Source: Saksenaea vasiformis B4078 (lineage: Eukaryota > Mucoromycota > Mucoromycetes > Mucorales > Saksenaeaceae). Taken from it: DNA of 64,000 bases. How positions within the stretch are numbered: the stretch's first letter is position 1; the number at the start of each line of letters is the position of its first letter. The notes under the pieces were generated by a model that saw only the letters and a program-made list of their open reading frames with translations, was not told where the DNA came from and ran no database searches. This document shows, piece by piece, positions 36,541 to 47,857 of this stretch. The stretch spans positions 52,841 to 116,840 of the forward strand of contig JNDT01002076.1 in assembly GCA_000697055.1 (NCBI GenBank). The letters are read 5' to 3'. Position numbers and translations under genes: made by a program.

Positions 36541-39500
36541 ATGAGTCCAAAGCATAAAAAACAAGCAAAGCTCGGGTAATGGTCTTCATCTTTATAGCTT
36601 AGACGCTTACAAAATGTAGATCCTACTTTACTCGTAAAGGGTCTCAGCCAATTGAAACCGAGAAGGACGATGCTTCAATGATCGAGGCCAGTGAAGTAGA
36701 TCGATCTACTTCTTCTTCTACAACAGCAACGAGCATGGAAGGCAAACTATCTTTATGGATCTAAGAAGAAAAGTGGGAACTAAACACATGTGCAGGTAAA
36801 CGAAAGCGCTTATTGGAACAGTCGGAATCTACGACAACCGATGAGTCAGCGGAAAGGGGGAAAAAGAAAATGAAGAAGGATGAACCTGACGAAGATGAAT
36901 TGGAGCGTATGGAAAAAGACGAAGAACCTGATGTAAAAGAAGAAGACGACAAAGTTACAGAACCTTCAAAGGATGAATCCCCCGAAGAAGAAGTGGAGCG
37001 CATGGAAGAAGAAGAAGTGCTTGAAGCAGGAGAAAGAGATGCGGATGCTGAATTTGACAAGGAGATCGAGGAAGCCGAGGCTGAAGAACTTGCGGAAGAA
37101 ACCAATAAGAAGGAGATGCGGATCATGGCCAAGACACTGTATGGATAGATGATATGTTTGTCGGGTATATTAACGATTAGTCGATACTAGAGCTGGGATG
37201 GAGACCGCGGAAGCCGGTTCAAAAACGAAAATCGATTGGAAGAAGGGAAAACCGTAAGCAATTTGCATAAGGTGTTTTGCTTTTGTATTGAATTATCAAT
37301 AGGATCCCATACTCTGCCCTGTGTCGGACATTTGAGCTTTGTGAAAGCACGACGAAAAGAACTGCGATCACGGAGTATATCGTGACACTTTTTGTACAGG
37401 CCATTAAGCTCACCCCCGATGGACTGCTGCAATTACTTTACATGTGCATTAACAAAGTGAGTTACCAATGTGCCGGAGCTTCGGGATTTCTCATACCATT
37501 ACCAGCTTTGTCCGGATTACGAAGGACTGGAACTCGGTGTGGGAGAATCATTCTTAATGAAGGCTATTGCACAATCTACGGGGCGAGATATGAAGCAAAT
37601 CAAGGCTGACTACAGAGACACTGGCGATCTTGGTACCGTAGCCAAGGTATCCTAATAACAGTCGACCAGGAAAACAGTCTAAGCGCCTCTATCAGAACAG
37701 TAAAAATTCACAACGGACACTGTTTGCGCCTAAAGCGCTGACAGTCCAACATGTATTCCAGACACTGAAAGAAATTGCCAAAACGACAGGCCACTCGGTA
37801 ACGTTGCTTGGATAGGAACTACTCAATGAAGCTCATGTGTTTGGAACACAGTCGCAAACCAAGAAGATTGATAAAATTAAAGGGTTGCTAGTAGCATGTC
37901 AAGAGAGCGAAGCAAAGTACCTTATTAGGTAAGCATACAATCGCCAAGAAGAATGAGAGATTGACGAGGCGGACAGACAATTGGAAGGCAAGCTGCGAAT
38001 TGGTCTCGCAGAACAGACGGTACTCTCTGCTCTGGCCCACTCTGTTGTCCTTAGTAAACCAGGTAAGTGGACATGTTGTTATTCAACTTTCGTACTGATC
38101 CTATACTCTACTGTAGAAATTGAGAAGATGTCTCCACAGAAAAAGGAGCAAGAGCTATCAAATGCTGCAGAGCTTGTCAAATCTGTCTACAAGTAGAGTA
38201 ACCAAAGATCATCCACACAATACTTATGTATTCCTATTATTATTAGTCAGCTCCCATCTTACGATATGATTGTACCGGCGTTGCTCTCCTATCCCTTGGA
38301 TGAGTTACTCTCTAGATGCACGATGCGGCCAGGTAGAAGGACAGACTGCAGTCGTAGATACTTAGCATCATATTCAAAGGAATCCCTCTCAAGCCTATGT
38401 TGGCTCATCCTACAAAGAGTTTGACAGATGTCTTGGATCGATTTGAGAACAACAAGTTCACATGCGAATTCAAGTATGACGGTGAACGAGCTCAGGCATG
38501 ATGTCTTTAATGGTTGTTATGGCGCGTTTTGCTGAACGATTTGCTTTTATAGATACATCGACACGCTGACATGAACACAACAATTTACAGCCGTAACTCA
38601 GAAAACATGTCTGATAGGTACCCTGACGTGATGGCGAAACTCGGCAAGGTGTGTATATATATGTAACGCATCCAAATATTATTTAACGTTGTGCAGTGGA
38701 TTCGACCAGAAACAACATCGTTTATTCTTGATTGTGAGGCGGTAGCCTGGGATTTGGAAAAGAAAATGATCTTACCATTCCAAGTGCTCAGCACTCGCAA
38801 AAGAAAAGATGTCAAAGAAGAAGATATCAAAGTGCAAGTGGCCATTTTTGCCTTTGATTGTCTGTATCTGAATGGCGAGGTAAAGAGCAAATGTTTCCTC
38901 TCAGCAATTAACTCACACATTTTACAAGTCGTTATTGCAAGAACCTCTCGAAAAACGTCGACAAAAACTGAATGAAGCCTTTGTGGAGACGGAGAACGAA
39001 TTCTACTTTGCTCGCCATATGGACTCGAATAATATCGAAGATATCCAAACCTTCCTTGACACTTCCATCCAAAACAATTGTGAAGGGTTGATGGTGAAAT
39101 CGTTTGACGGTCCAGAGGCTACTTATGAGCCTTCGAAGCGTTCTCGCAACTGGTTAAAGGTCAAGAAAGATTACTTGAGTGGCATCGGCGATTCAGTGGA
39201 CCTGGTGGTGATCGGCGCTTTCTACGGTAGAGGAAAACGTACAGCTGTCTATGGTGCATTTTTGTTAGCGTGCTACGATCCTGATACAGAAGAATACCAA
39301 ACCATCTGTAAACTCGGAACAGGATTTTCAGAAGAAGACCTACAAAGGCATTACGACACATTGAAGGAACATGTGATTGACGAGCCCAAACGGTTCTATT
39401 GCCTGGGAGAAAATCCAGTTAAGCCTGATGTGTGGTTTAACCCTGTCCAGGTTTGGGAAGTACGCTGTGCTGATTTGAGTATCAGTCCACGGTACATGGC

Positions 39501-39793
39501 TGCGGTGGGACAAGTAAGTTGGTTTGTTTGTCCATCCCACCCGCTCAGTGTGAACTTATTTTTTTATTGCTGCAAAGGTCGATCCAGCTAAGGGTATTTC
39601 CCTTCGGTTTCCTCGATTTATCCGAGTGCGAGAGGATAAAGACCCCGAAGATGCGACAACCAGTGAACAGGTCATTTCTTTTTTCTTTTCTTCAGTAACT
39701 GATCCATCTCTTCTTTAGGTTATGGACTTTTATAATGTTCAGGCAAATCAAAATAACGATTCGAAAGCAAGCCATGGCGGAATGGATTACTAA
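36541..39793 (+). CDS. CDC9: replicative ATP-dependent DNA ligase I
   Basis: Seals Okazaki fragments and repair nicks in the nucleus. Exon 1 (36541-36575) joins exon 2 at 36620 to give [18 protein letters not shown], whose Q-x2-L-x2-Y-F is a PCNA-binding PIP box split by the intron. An acidic Glu/Lys-rich N-terminus follows. The DNA-binding domain runs from [11 protein letters not shown] to ALAHSVVL (37.3-38.1 kb), and [16 protein letters not shown] leads to the nucleotidyltransferase. The active-site lysine is in [11 protein letters not shown] (codon 38472-38474). The later motifs [22 protein letters not shown] and the OB-fold follow, ending GGMDY. About twelve introns are required; several are only about 44-54 nt, and one appears to use a GC-AG donor (about 36740). 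No inactivating change remains after splicing. Confidence 0.93.
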
Positions 39794-39979
39794 AATAATA
39801 ATAATAAGGTTGATCAAGTTTACAGTTGAGAGTTTATTTCTTTGTTCGCAGCTCATATGATATATCGGAGGATGCGATGGAAGGCATCGTTTGTTCTTGT
39901 TGTTGTTTTTTGTTTCCATTCTTTCTGTATTTCTTCGACCCATACACCCGACCCACGCACAATTTATACACACGCACAC

Positions 39980-40881
39980 TCACAGCTCCATACCAGCCGT
40001 TTCGTCTTCAGAGGAGGCATAACTGACTGAACTGAGTTCTTCGTCGTCGGAGCTGTCTTCAGCTGCTGCATCAGCAGCTTCTTTTGTTGCATAACGTCCG
40101 ACGTAATCTAAATTTCAAAAGACCCCGAATTCAGAACGAGCTTGCCGTATGCACCTAAACCCCACATTCTCCACAGAAAAGACCAATGGGAATAAAGGAA
40201 GTTGCTTTTACCTTTGACTTTGGACTCGTATTTTGCAGGCTCCCGCATCAGTAACGCAGCAGCTTCTCCGTTCAATGGATCCGTGGGATTGGGATAACGA
40301 AGGAGTTGAGGCAAAAAGACTTCAAAAATATTGATCATATCTGGTTGTTTGAGGCATGTCAGCTACGCTTGCTACATGAACCCGCCCCTCTCTCCCTCTT
40401 CGAGCGCTGCCTTACCGAACATCGGGCTCCAGGTTTGGTTGATGACATCCAGACATACTGATCCGCTCCTAGTAACGATTCATATTGGTTCAGCTTTCCA
40501 CATTTGGGCGTATTGCATAAAATACTTTACACTTCGTCGATATTAGGATGAAAGATTCGATTCATAAAGCCGATACTGGGGGACTTGTAGGGATATTGAT
40601 CTGGGAGTTCCACATGAACCTTCCAAACGCCACCGTTGAATGGCGCTACCGTTATTTTTTAATACTAGTTTATGGAAAGGATCTAGCTATCGCTTACTGT
40701 CGGAAGGGCCTTGAAAACGAACAAAGAATTCTTGCATGTTATCATTGACAAGCGTCACTTCGTAATCGCTCATCAGGCTTTTACGTTCACCCATATAAAC
40801 CGTTAGACTCCATGTCTCTCTGAGAAAATAAGCTTACAGTTTCATGACATCGGTTTCTATTCTTCTTCGTGGTGTCGACAT
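39980..40881 (-). CDS. UBC8: ubiquitin-conjugating enzyme E2 (UBC8/UBE2H)
   Basis: Transfers ubiquitin; yeast Ubc8 acts in glucose-triggered degradation of gluconeogenic enzymes and human UBE2H works with the CTLH/GID ligase. Five or more exons: [61 protein letters not shown] then [17 protein letters not shown] with the active cysteine; [20 protein letters not shown]; and a tail [20 protein letters not shown] ending GMEL. The acidic Ser-rich tail is characteristic of this E2 subclass. It converges with CDC9 (stops about 190 bp apart). Start at 40881 chosen from the MSTPRRRIE signature. Confidence 0.92.
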
Positions 40882-41600
40882 GGTTAAAGTGATTCGAAAA
40901 TGGAGGAGGGGTTTAAGTGGTCAAGCGGTTTTTAGGCGGGGCGTCAAATATTTTTGCGTCACTGTTATTTGTGCTCCGCCGATCATCCTCCTCCTCCAGC
41001 ATTGACACAGAGAACATGAGGTAAGCGGACTTTCGCAAGATCTTGGGTTGCCGAGGATCGATTTTTCACCGATTCCCCAGTTGATTTTGGTTGGCGTAAT
41101 TGTGGGTATCACTTTTGTTCGATGTTGAGGCGCGTGAGAGCGAAAGAGAAATACGAAGTCACTCGACAAGCGCATGATGCAGTTGTCTGGGAAAAAAGAT
41201 AGAGAGAGCGAGACTTGACAACCTAGATAAGATTCTGTTTTCTAACAGTATGTAAGAAGAAGAAAATAAAGAAGGCATGTAGATTATCCGCTCCGCCGTA
41301 AAGATCGGGCAGTTGTATGATAATTGTATTGAAACATCAAACAGTGAAGGAAGAACATTGGAAGAACTGTAATCGGCTATCAACGATCCGGGCCTATGTA
41401 TCCAATGGGGGAGAGTATGGGAATGGCTGATGTTTCTCTTCTGGCGATATTTGTACTACCAGACAGCGATGATCATTTCAATTATGTACTCATGTCTTTT
41501 TAGCACAACAAAGGCGATCAGACTTATACATTTATTTGCCATCTTTCAAATCGGAAGGTGATTCCCTGTAGATCATAAATGATATGGTGAACGTAGGTTG
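40882..41600. other. intergenic, UBC8 promoter side
   Basis: No gene supported. An 84-codon minus-strand frame (40921-41175) has no motif and overlaps the expected UBC8 promoter. Confidence 0.4.
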
Positions 41601-41684
41601 CACTGAAGCTTCAGGGAGAGATTAACTACGTCAAGAAATTTCTTGTCATCAATGGCCGTATCACCAGTATGCCGTTAGAAAAAG

Positions 41685-42568
41685 TTAAAATTGTTCCATC
41701 AATGTTAGTACGTACGGGCATACACATATTCCATCCATCTTCCTTATGCTCTGCTGTATATCTTTGCTTTCGGACTTCATGTCTCGTTCAGCAAGAGGGC
41801 CATTTGAGTTGCAACATGGCGAGATGGAGACCGTGTCAACCATTGACCGTTCTTGGAGGCGGTTGATCATACGTTGAAGTAGCATGGTCCAGTCTACAGC
41901 GGCTTCGTTTCCTGGTGACCTTCTGGCATACCTCATCACTTGATATCCTTCTTCTTTCATCATACTTACGAAGATTGATGTTTCGATAGGTCATTGATTG
42001 CTTTGTCAACGATATCATCTGTTACGCAAAATCAGCTGGAATACGCTTCCTGCTGCAATTGACCATGATTCACCAAAGAAACATTGCTTTGCAACGCATA
42101 ACGACCGAAACCGCGCGCCCCTTGATCATCTCATTTCGGTTTTGAGTTTACTTGCACAAAGTTGACGTTGTGGTTCAAGCACCATTTCATAAACAATACC
42201 ACTGACTTACCATCAAATAAATCCGTAACTGTTCCAAAGCAGTATCGTCAATTCATTTAAAATAGCTTCTCTGCCGAGGATACGTCGTCGACTAGTGCTT
42301 TCAGCTTTCTTAAGTTGCTGCTGAGGATTTTTCGTTCTGTAGCGCCCATCTTAATGCTGAGGGAAATGTATTCCTAGCTGCTTGGCAGCAGCTGACGCAC
42401 TCCAAACCTTCGCTCATCTTGCTCCGCATAAATCGCGTAAACTCGCTTCGTTATCTTTTCTCTCATGTGAATGTTTATCCTTCGTCTTGCGTACACGTGT
42501 GGCATCAGATCAACGTATCCAGTCTGATCTTCGGAGCACATACAACGGCGTATATGTTGTGACTCCAA
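41685..42568 (-). other. possible multi-exon gene, unrecognised
   Basis: A chain of exon-like pieces with good splice signals can be read on the minus strand: MGATERKILSSNLRKLKALV (from about 42351), a piece GFGRYALQSNVSLVNH joined across a 46 nt intron to DDIVDKAINDLSKHQSS, then across a GTAAGT...CCAG intron to GNEAAVDWTMLLQRMINRL. Not all joins keep frame in my reading, and an alternative frame upstream (42374-42568) is also open. I do not recognise the product. It lies tail to head behind the HSPA12-like gene, on the same strand. Confidence 0.3.
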
Positions 42569-42879
42569 AGTGATCTGCTGGACGTTTCTTCGGCTTTGCT
42601 GCTCATAAATATACAGCTTCCAGATGATTGTGCGTCAGAACACGTAAAAGCCGCGAAACGCTTGTCTCGACGCCGCTCTCTCCGTTATGGAATAGTGCTT
42701 TATTATCCCAAATTCTATTTGCTAGATGCGGCATGATAGTTGCTCTTAGCTCCGATTATGAAAACGCCAAGAACCCAGAATATCATCTCAGACAAACGCT
42801 CTGGACAACCGTATCAAACGGTCGCTGTGTTTTATTGATTCCTATGTCCTCAGTTTGTAAAAGAGCTTTAAAACTTGTT

Positions 42880-45068
42880 CTATCCTTGCTCTTCTGACTC
42901 TGTATCGAACAAGGACGTAAACTGAAAACGATTGCCAGCGATGAAGACGTTGATTTGTAATTCTGTTGACGCAAAAATAAAGTCGATATCTACATTGATA
43001 CGATCGCCACAGTTTACTCCAGGCAAAATTGGCATCTTTACTGGGAAGTCACCAATTTTGATGACACCTGGGTCAGTGATTTGACGGGGGACTGGATCAG
43101 AACCGTCGTAGACATAGAGATCCGCTATATTCAAATTAAAAAAAAATACCCGATAAAGCAGATGATTTCGCTCACCTTCTGTATGTTTTGGATAAGTGAC
43201 CCAAAACGACCTGCTAATTTTCGTATCCTCACGAACTCTGTCTCCCTTTCTTGCAATGATGTCAAATCGGGTTCCGCAGCGTTTAATACCATCTTTGGTG
43301 ACGAGTGCGCTCTCCTCTGGATCTAGGCCTTCTTCAAACACCAGTCGACTGCGTACGCCATAGGTACGGCGCAGGACTTTGCTGGTGACTACGCCAGGAC
43401 GGAGCACACTGTAAACTGCACCACGGACAACGGCTAGCTCACCTCGCGGTGGCATTACCACAGCCCCAATAGCACCAGAAAACGTATGTCGTAAGGTATT
43501 GTAAAGGTACTCGGAGCATCCAAAACCACCAACAAGGAACATTGCATTGATAACGACCCCTGCATACTGCAGTTGTCTTTCAACAAGTTCTATGACGGAT
43601 TGCAAAACCGGACCGTAGACCTCGCTCCTTAGTTCCTCTGCGGTCAGAACAACTTTCCCTTCCTACTGATTTCTCTAAGTCGTTATCCTTCCTTATCCCA
43701 GGATCTAACCAACCTCGTTGAGGATTCCCTCGGAAAGGTACGGGTAACCCGCCGCTGGTATTTCTAGTAATTGATCGTCCTCTCCACAGAAAAAGGGCTG
43801 ACATGGAATATTGGATTAAAAAAAACGGATGGAAGAAATTCTCTTACCTTGATCTTTTCTACAAACTCCTCCATGATCATTTCGATGGTACACAAGGGAA
43901 TAGCATCAAAACAAGCACCGAATTTCTTTTTCAATAAGCACCGAAAACGATCATCAATGTAGGCGCTTCCACACATCCCTCCATAGCCGCTAGTTAACTC
44001 ACGCAACGTCCGTTTCCCGTCTGTTTCCTCAATTTCACTATGATTTCTGAGTTTAACATCAGAAAATGCAGGATTACCTACTAGACAATAAGATCTACAG
44101 TTCCCCCTCCAGCATCGACGATCATGAACTTGTCACCATGATGCAGATTCCACGCATGGTACTGACGTTCACAATATAAGGCTGCTGCTTCTGGTTCGCT
44201 GATCATAACCAAACGATCAGGCGGATCTTCAGGACTAATCACACCTGCTCGCATAAACGCGGCTCGCATCATGGCTTTGGCTGTATCTGGCCAAATGGCA
44301 GGTACTGTGAGGACCTTACGTGAGAAAAAAAAAATGAGATCATGCCATAAACCAAATGTATCTTTTTACATAGCGGTATTCTTCGACTGGATATGCCTGT
44401 ACTGCTTTTGCCTTTTGAAGCTCATACAGAATATGTTCATGGAGGCGTTCGAGATAATCCGATATTACTTGATTGACAGTTTGTCCCGGCAGTATTTGAT
44501 CTTCGAAGTCCATATATTCCACTAACCATAACTTGAATTTCTGAACGAGCTGGTTCTCTTGCAAAAGCTATGGCACACAGGGTTGAGCAACTTATAAAGC
44601 ATGGATAACCATATACCTTGAAGGATTGAAGCCGGGCACCGTTTCCCCAATCTAAACATCGGCCAGTTTTTCTCCGATAGTACAAAAGGCTTGGTACTTT
44701 GGCATAAAATCCGCTTTGCTTCGGCCACTGAACAATATCGAATACTTCATCCCTGTCAGACACTGCATAACTACAGCCCTAAAAAGATACAATAGGGGTC
44801 AGTCGATCAAGCGCGCTTTCGATAGTCTAAGCTTACCGAAAAGGTAGTGCCTAGAGAAGGAGAAAAAGAAAGTACGGTGTCATGGTGACATGTTTTTAGA
44901 AGGCAAAGAAGGAATACCAAAATCAATGGCCACAATGACATGTGGTTTCGGTTCGTGTTCAGAGGATGAGGAATGACGATACGCGAGACTTCGTAAAGAG
45001 GCACGACTTGCTATCAACAGCACCTCATTTCGGTTATACTCTCGTTCCTTTTCTGTTTCGATCACGTA
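42880..45068 (-). CDS. Hsp70-like ATPase (HSPA12 type)
   Basis: A divergent actin-like ATPase of the HSPA12/Hsp70-like group, expanded in many fungi. Six or more exons. Phosphate-1 motif VIVAIDFG joined by an intron to TTFSGCSYAVSD; phosphate-2 motif MIVDAGGGTVDLIV; adenosine motif FLVGGFGCSEYL. LTSGYGGMCGSAYIDDRF is typical of fungal members. The C-terminal part (PPRGELAVVRGAVYSVL, then a beta-rich domain with VTYPKHTEGE and FIFASTELQINVF) replaces the canonical peptide-binding domain, and there is no EEVD. The first exon reads open up to 45068 but has no ATG in frame, so a short 5' exon is missing from my model. It is divergent from PPN1 with a shared upstream region. Confidence 0.82.
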
Positions 45069-45401
45069 CTATGCATCATGGAAAGATCCCCAGGAAAAGA
45101 CTTGGTGTAGCGAGCTGCCCACGTGTCTGCATGTTTTGAAAGCGCGCTTTGGATCGATAAAGAAGTTGCATCATTAATGTTTATTCACTTTTTTGTCCAT
45201 CTTGTTATCGGGATGCAAAACACAGAATCGGAAGCTTAATCCGTTAGATCTTTGCAGCTTTTCCTTACCTTCTACCATCATATGAGTTTCTGTATGGTTA
45301 TCTTTGGCGGCTTTTGAATCGGCTTCATCGGATACCGAGAAGTAAAACTTGTCGAAAAAGATTTTTTTTGGTTCTTTCTCTCTTTTCTTCTCTGTTTCCC
45401 C
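45069..45401. promoter_or_regulatory. divergent intergenic region, HSPA12-like and PPN1
   Basis: About 330 bp between oppositely oriented genes. It is likely to hold both promoters and the unresolved first exon of the HSPA12-like gene. CT-rich DNA (TTCTTTCTCTCTTTTCTTCT, 45372-45391) lies immediately upstream of the PPN1 ATG. No strong TATA box is seen. Confidence 0.4.
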
Positions 45402-46985
45402 ATGAGACCTGAGTTTTGGCTGTCGATTGCAGCAACCACAGTGCTTTCGATTGCACAAGTGGAAGCTGCGATTTCACCACCGCTGCAGCATCCTCTGATG
45501 CATATAGAAGATACACGTTTACATGGGAGATTTCTTCATATTACCGATATGCATGTAAGCTCTCTTTTGGGACTACGATAATATACATGCCGACGTGAAA
45601 TTCTGATATAAAACTACTAGATGGACGACCACTATCAACCCAACGCGACGATTAAATCTGAGTGTCATCGTCCACCAAAGAAACATAAGAACCGGAAATG
45701 GCGGAAAGGAAAATTGGCGGGCTATTGGGGCGCACCTACCACAGAATGCGACGCTCCGCCTCAACTAGTTTATCACACAATAGACTGGATTAGTCACGAA
45801 TGGAAAAACAAGATTGATTTTGTGATCTGGACGGGAGACAATGCAAGGTAGTAGGCAGGGTGTTTCCTGGGTTTTCTAACTTTCGTTTCCATAGACATGA
45901 CATCGATAGAAATTTACCTCGTACCAGAAAGGAAATCCTAGGTTACAATCAGCGGTTGACAGATAAACTGCGACAAGCGTTTACGCTGGATAACAATACA
46001 ACAATACCCATCGTACCTGTCATTGGTAACTATCTTCTTGCTCACTCTCAAGGCATAAAAACTAAAGGAAGGACAAAAAAAAGGGAATAACGATATTCAT
46101 CCACACAACATTTTCCATGGCACTGCGATGGCTAGAGATAGACCCACACGGATAGAGGATTTTGCTTCGATGTGGCGCGATTTCATTCCTCAGGATCAGA
46201 TGGATACTTTCAATCGAGGAGGCTATTTTGCGGTGGATGTAGCGCCCGGTGTACGGGTTCTTTCGTTGAACACATTATATTTTTTCAATTCAAACGATGC
46301 CGTTCATTCCTGCCGAAAGGTCAATGGAACAGCTTATCGGCATATGGAATGGATGGAGGACCAGTTATCTCTCGCAAGAGAAGAAGGAGTGCAAGTGTAT
46401 TTAATCGGTCACGTTCCACCATCAGACAAAACATTTCGCAAAAGCTGCCTCTCACAGTACATTGATGTATCGTTGGCTTACGCAGATGTGATTGCTGGTC
46501 ATATGTATGGTCACGCCAACCTTGATCACTTTCAAATTTTGAAGCAGAAGAAGAGCATGATCACACCCAACAAGAATCTCGAGGAATTTGTCTCCAAACT
46601 TCAAAGACAGTACCGACAAGCGCATGAAGATACCAATGCTTCAGCAATTGTTGTCCATGTCGCACCACCTGTCCTACCTGTGTACTATCCTTCCTTCCGT
46701 ATCAATCAATACGAAACACGCCCGGAAGGACGCGGTCAGTGGCTGCAGTACACCCAGTGGTATGCCAATTTAACTTACTGGAACCAGCAACCCATCAACA
46801 CACCGCCCAATTTCGAAATCGAGTATGCCACGGATGAATCCTACGGCATGCCCAACTTAAACGTTGATAGCTGGTTATCTCTCGCTAGAAAAATGACGGA
46901 AGATACAGGCAACGGAAAAAAGTTATGGAAACAGTACTTGGATAACATGTTTGTTCAGACAAACAACGACGACTCATTATACTAG
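45402..46985 (+). CDS. PPN1: vacuolar endopolyphosphatase (metallophosphoesterase)
   Basis: Cleaves inorganic polyphosphate chains internally; the yeast enzyme sits in the vacuole membrane. An N-terminal hydrophobic signal or anchor (RPEFWLSIAATTVLSIAQVE) is followed by GRFLHITDMHMDD, spliced across an intron, giving the D-x-H metal site. A basic HRPPKKHKNRKWRKGK loop, then FVIWTGDNARHD (GD motif, again across an intron), and IVPVIGNNDIHPHN (GN-D motif, spliced). Later YLIGHVPP and VIAGHMYGHANLDHF carry the remaining histidine ligands. The C-terminal half has RINQYE and YWNQQPINTPPNFE, typical of Ppn1. Acid sphingomyelinase-like enzymes share the core, but the overall pattern fits Ppn1 best. 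Three introns; the last exon is 46128-46985 plus upstream bases. Confidence 0.88.
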
Positions 46986-47245
46986 CACGTAAATAAAGGC
47001 TCTTTTTTTTTCTTTTTCTGATTGACACTTGTCCATAAAGAAAGATTACGAGAGATCAGGCATATTTCTGTACGTCTTGGCCCACGCTTTACTTCAAGGA
47101 GGATAGTCCGTCGGGAATCGCCTCTCCACAGTAATGAGGGAAATATTGCATACAGCAGCTTTATCGCATCTGCTGTCTAGGTAGCATTAGAAAAATAGAG
47201 GTCTATGATGTCAATCCGCTTTCCGATCATATGGGAAGCAGACAC

Positions 47246-47857
47246 TGCTTATTGAACAAACTTTTACGCTAATCTAATATAAATTATGCGTCCATGAGGA
47301 GCCACTTTTACGCTGAAAAAAAAAAAAAAGAAGAATCGAGTGTGCGTTCGTTAATACATAAGTTAGCAACAGATTCATACATTACTTAAATAAACGCGGC
47401 CCCTCGATGACGCAAAATTCATATAAACAGCACAAACATTTGTTCATGGTTAGTATATGGAATAATGCTTGGACGTCAGTTTACTTACCCCTGAAGGGTA
47501 ATTCCATGAAATTCATGGTGGCCGCACCCCGCACCGTAATGAGTGGGGGAGATTGGCACTGACAGTGACCAATTGAAACGCACTGCAGAGGACTTGAAGC
47601 GATACAACCGTCCAGCGATCTATTGTATAAGATGAGTGATACTGAGCGCGACAACATTTATTTTACTCACTTAAGTGATGGGTAAAGACGCCACCACAGC
47701 TGAGACGGTTCGGGACGGAGGTCATACAGGCTAAACAATACATCAAAAGACATGAGTGATCCTGGATGCGTATTACATTAAAAGTACATACCGAGGATGT
47801 AAAATGAACAGAGCCAAAGGAAAAAAAGGATTCATGCGTCCCTTTAAATACGGTCGG
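47246..47857 (+). repeat. dispersed 0.6 kb repeat, copy A
   Basis: Begins TTATTGAACAAACTTTTACG, then ATTATGCGTCCATGAGGAGC, and ends near CTTTAAATACGG. It aligns over its length with copy B at 58.5-59.1 kb: shared blocks include TGCGTTCGTTAATACATAAG, GCGGCCCCTCGATG, GGTAATTCCATG, GCGATCTATTGTA and CGCCACCACAGC. An inverted repeat lies inside the left 150 bp (TGCGTCCATGAGGAGCC against GCGGCCCCTCGATGACGCA). It has no coding frame, so it is a non-autonomous element or a solo end of a larger one. It serves as the empty site for the LINE insertion in copy B. Confidence 0.8.

Noticed and set aside
36761..37132. Ser-rich 123-codon minus-strand frame
   Set aside because: It is the complement of the Glu/Lys-rich N-terminus of DNA ligase I, which makes serine codons automatically.
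40921..41175. 84-codon minus-strand frame upstream of UBC8
   Set aside because: No motif and overlaps the expected UBC8 promoter; likely chance.
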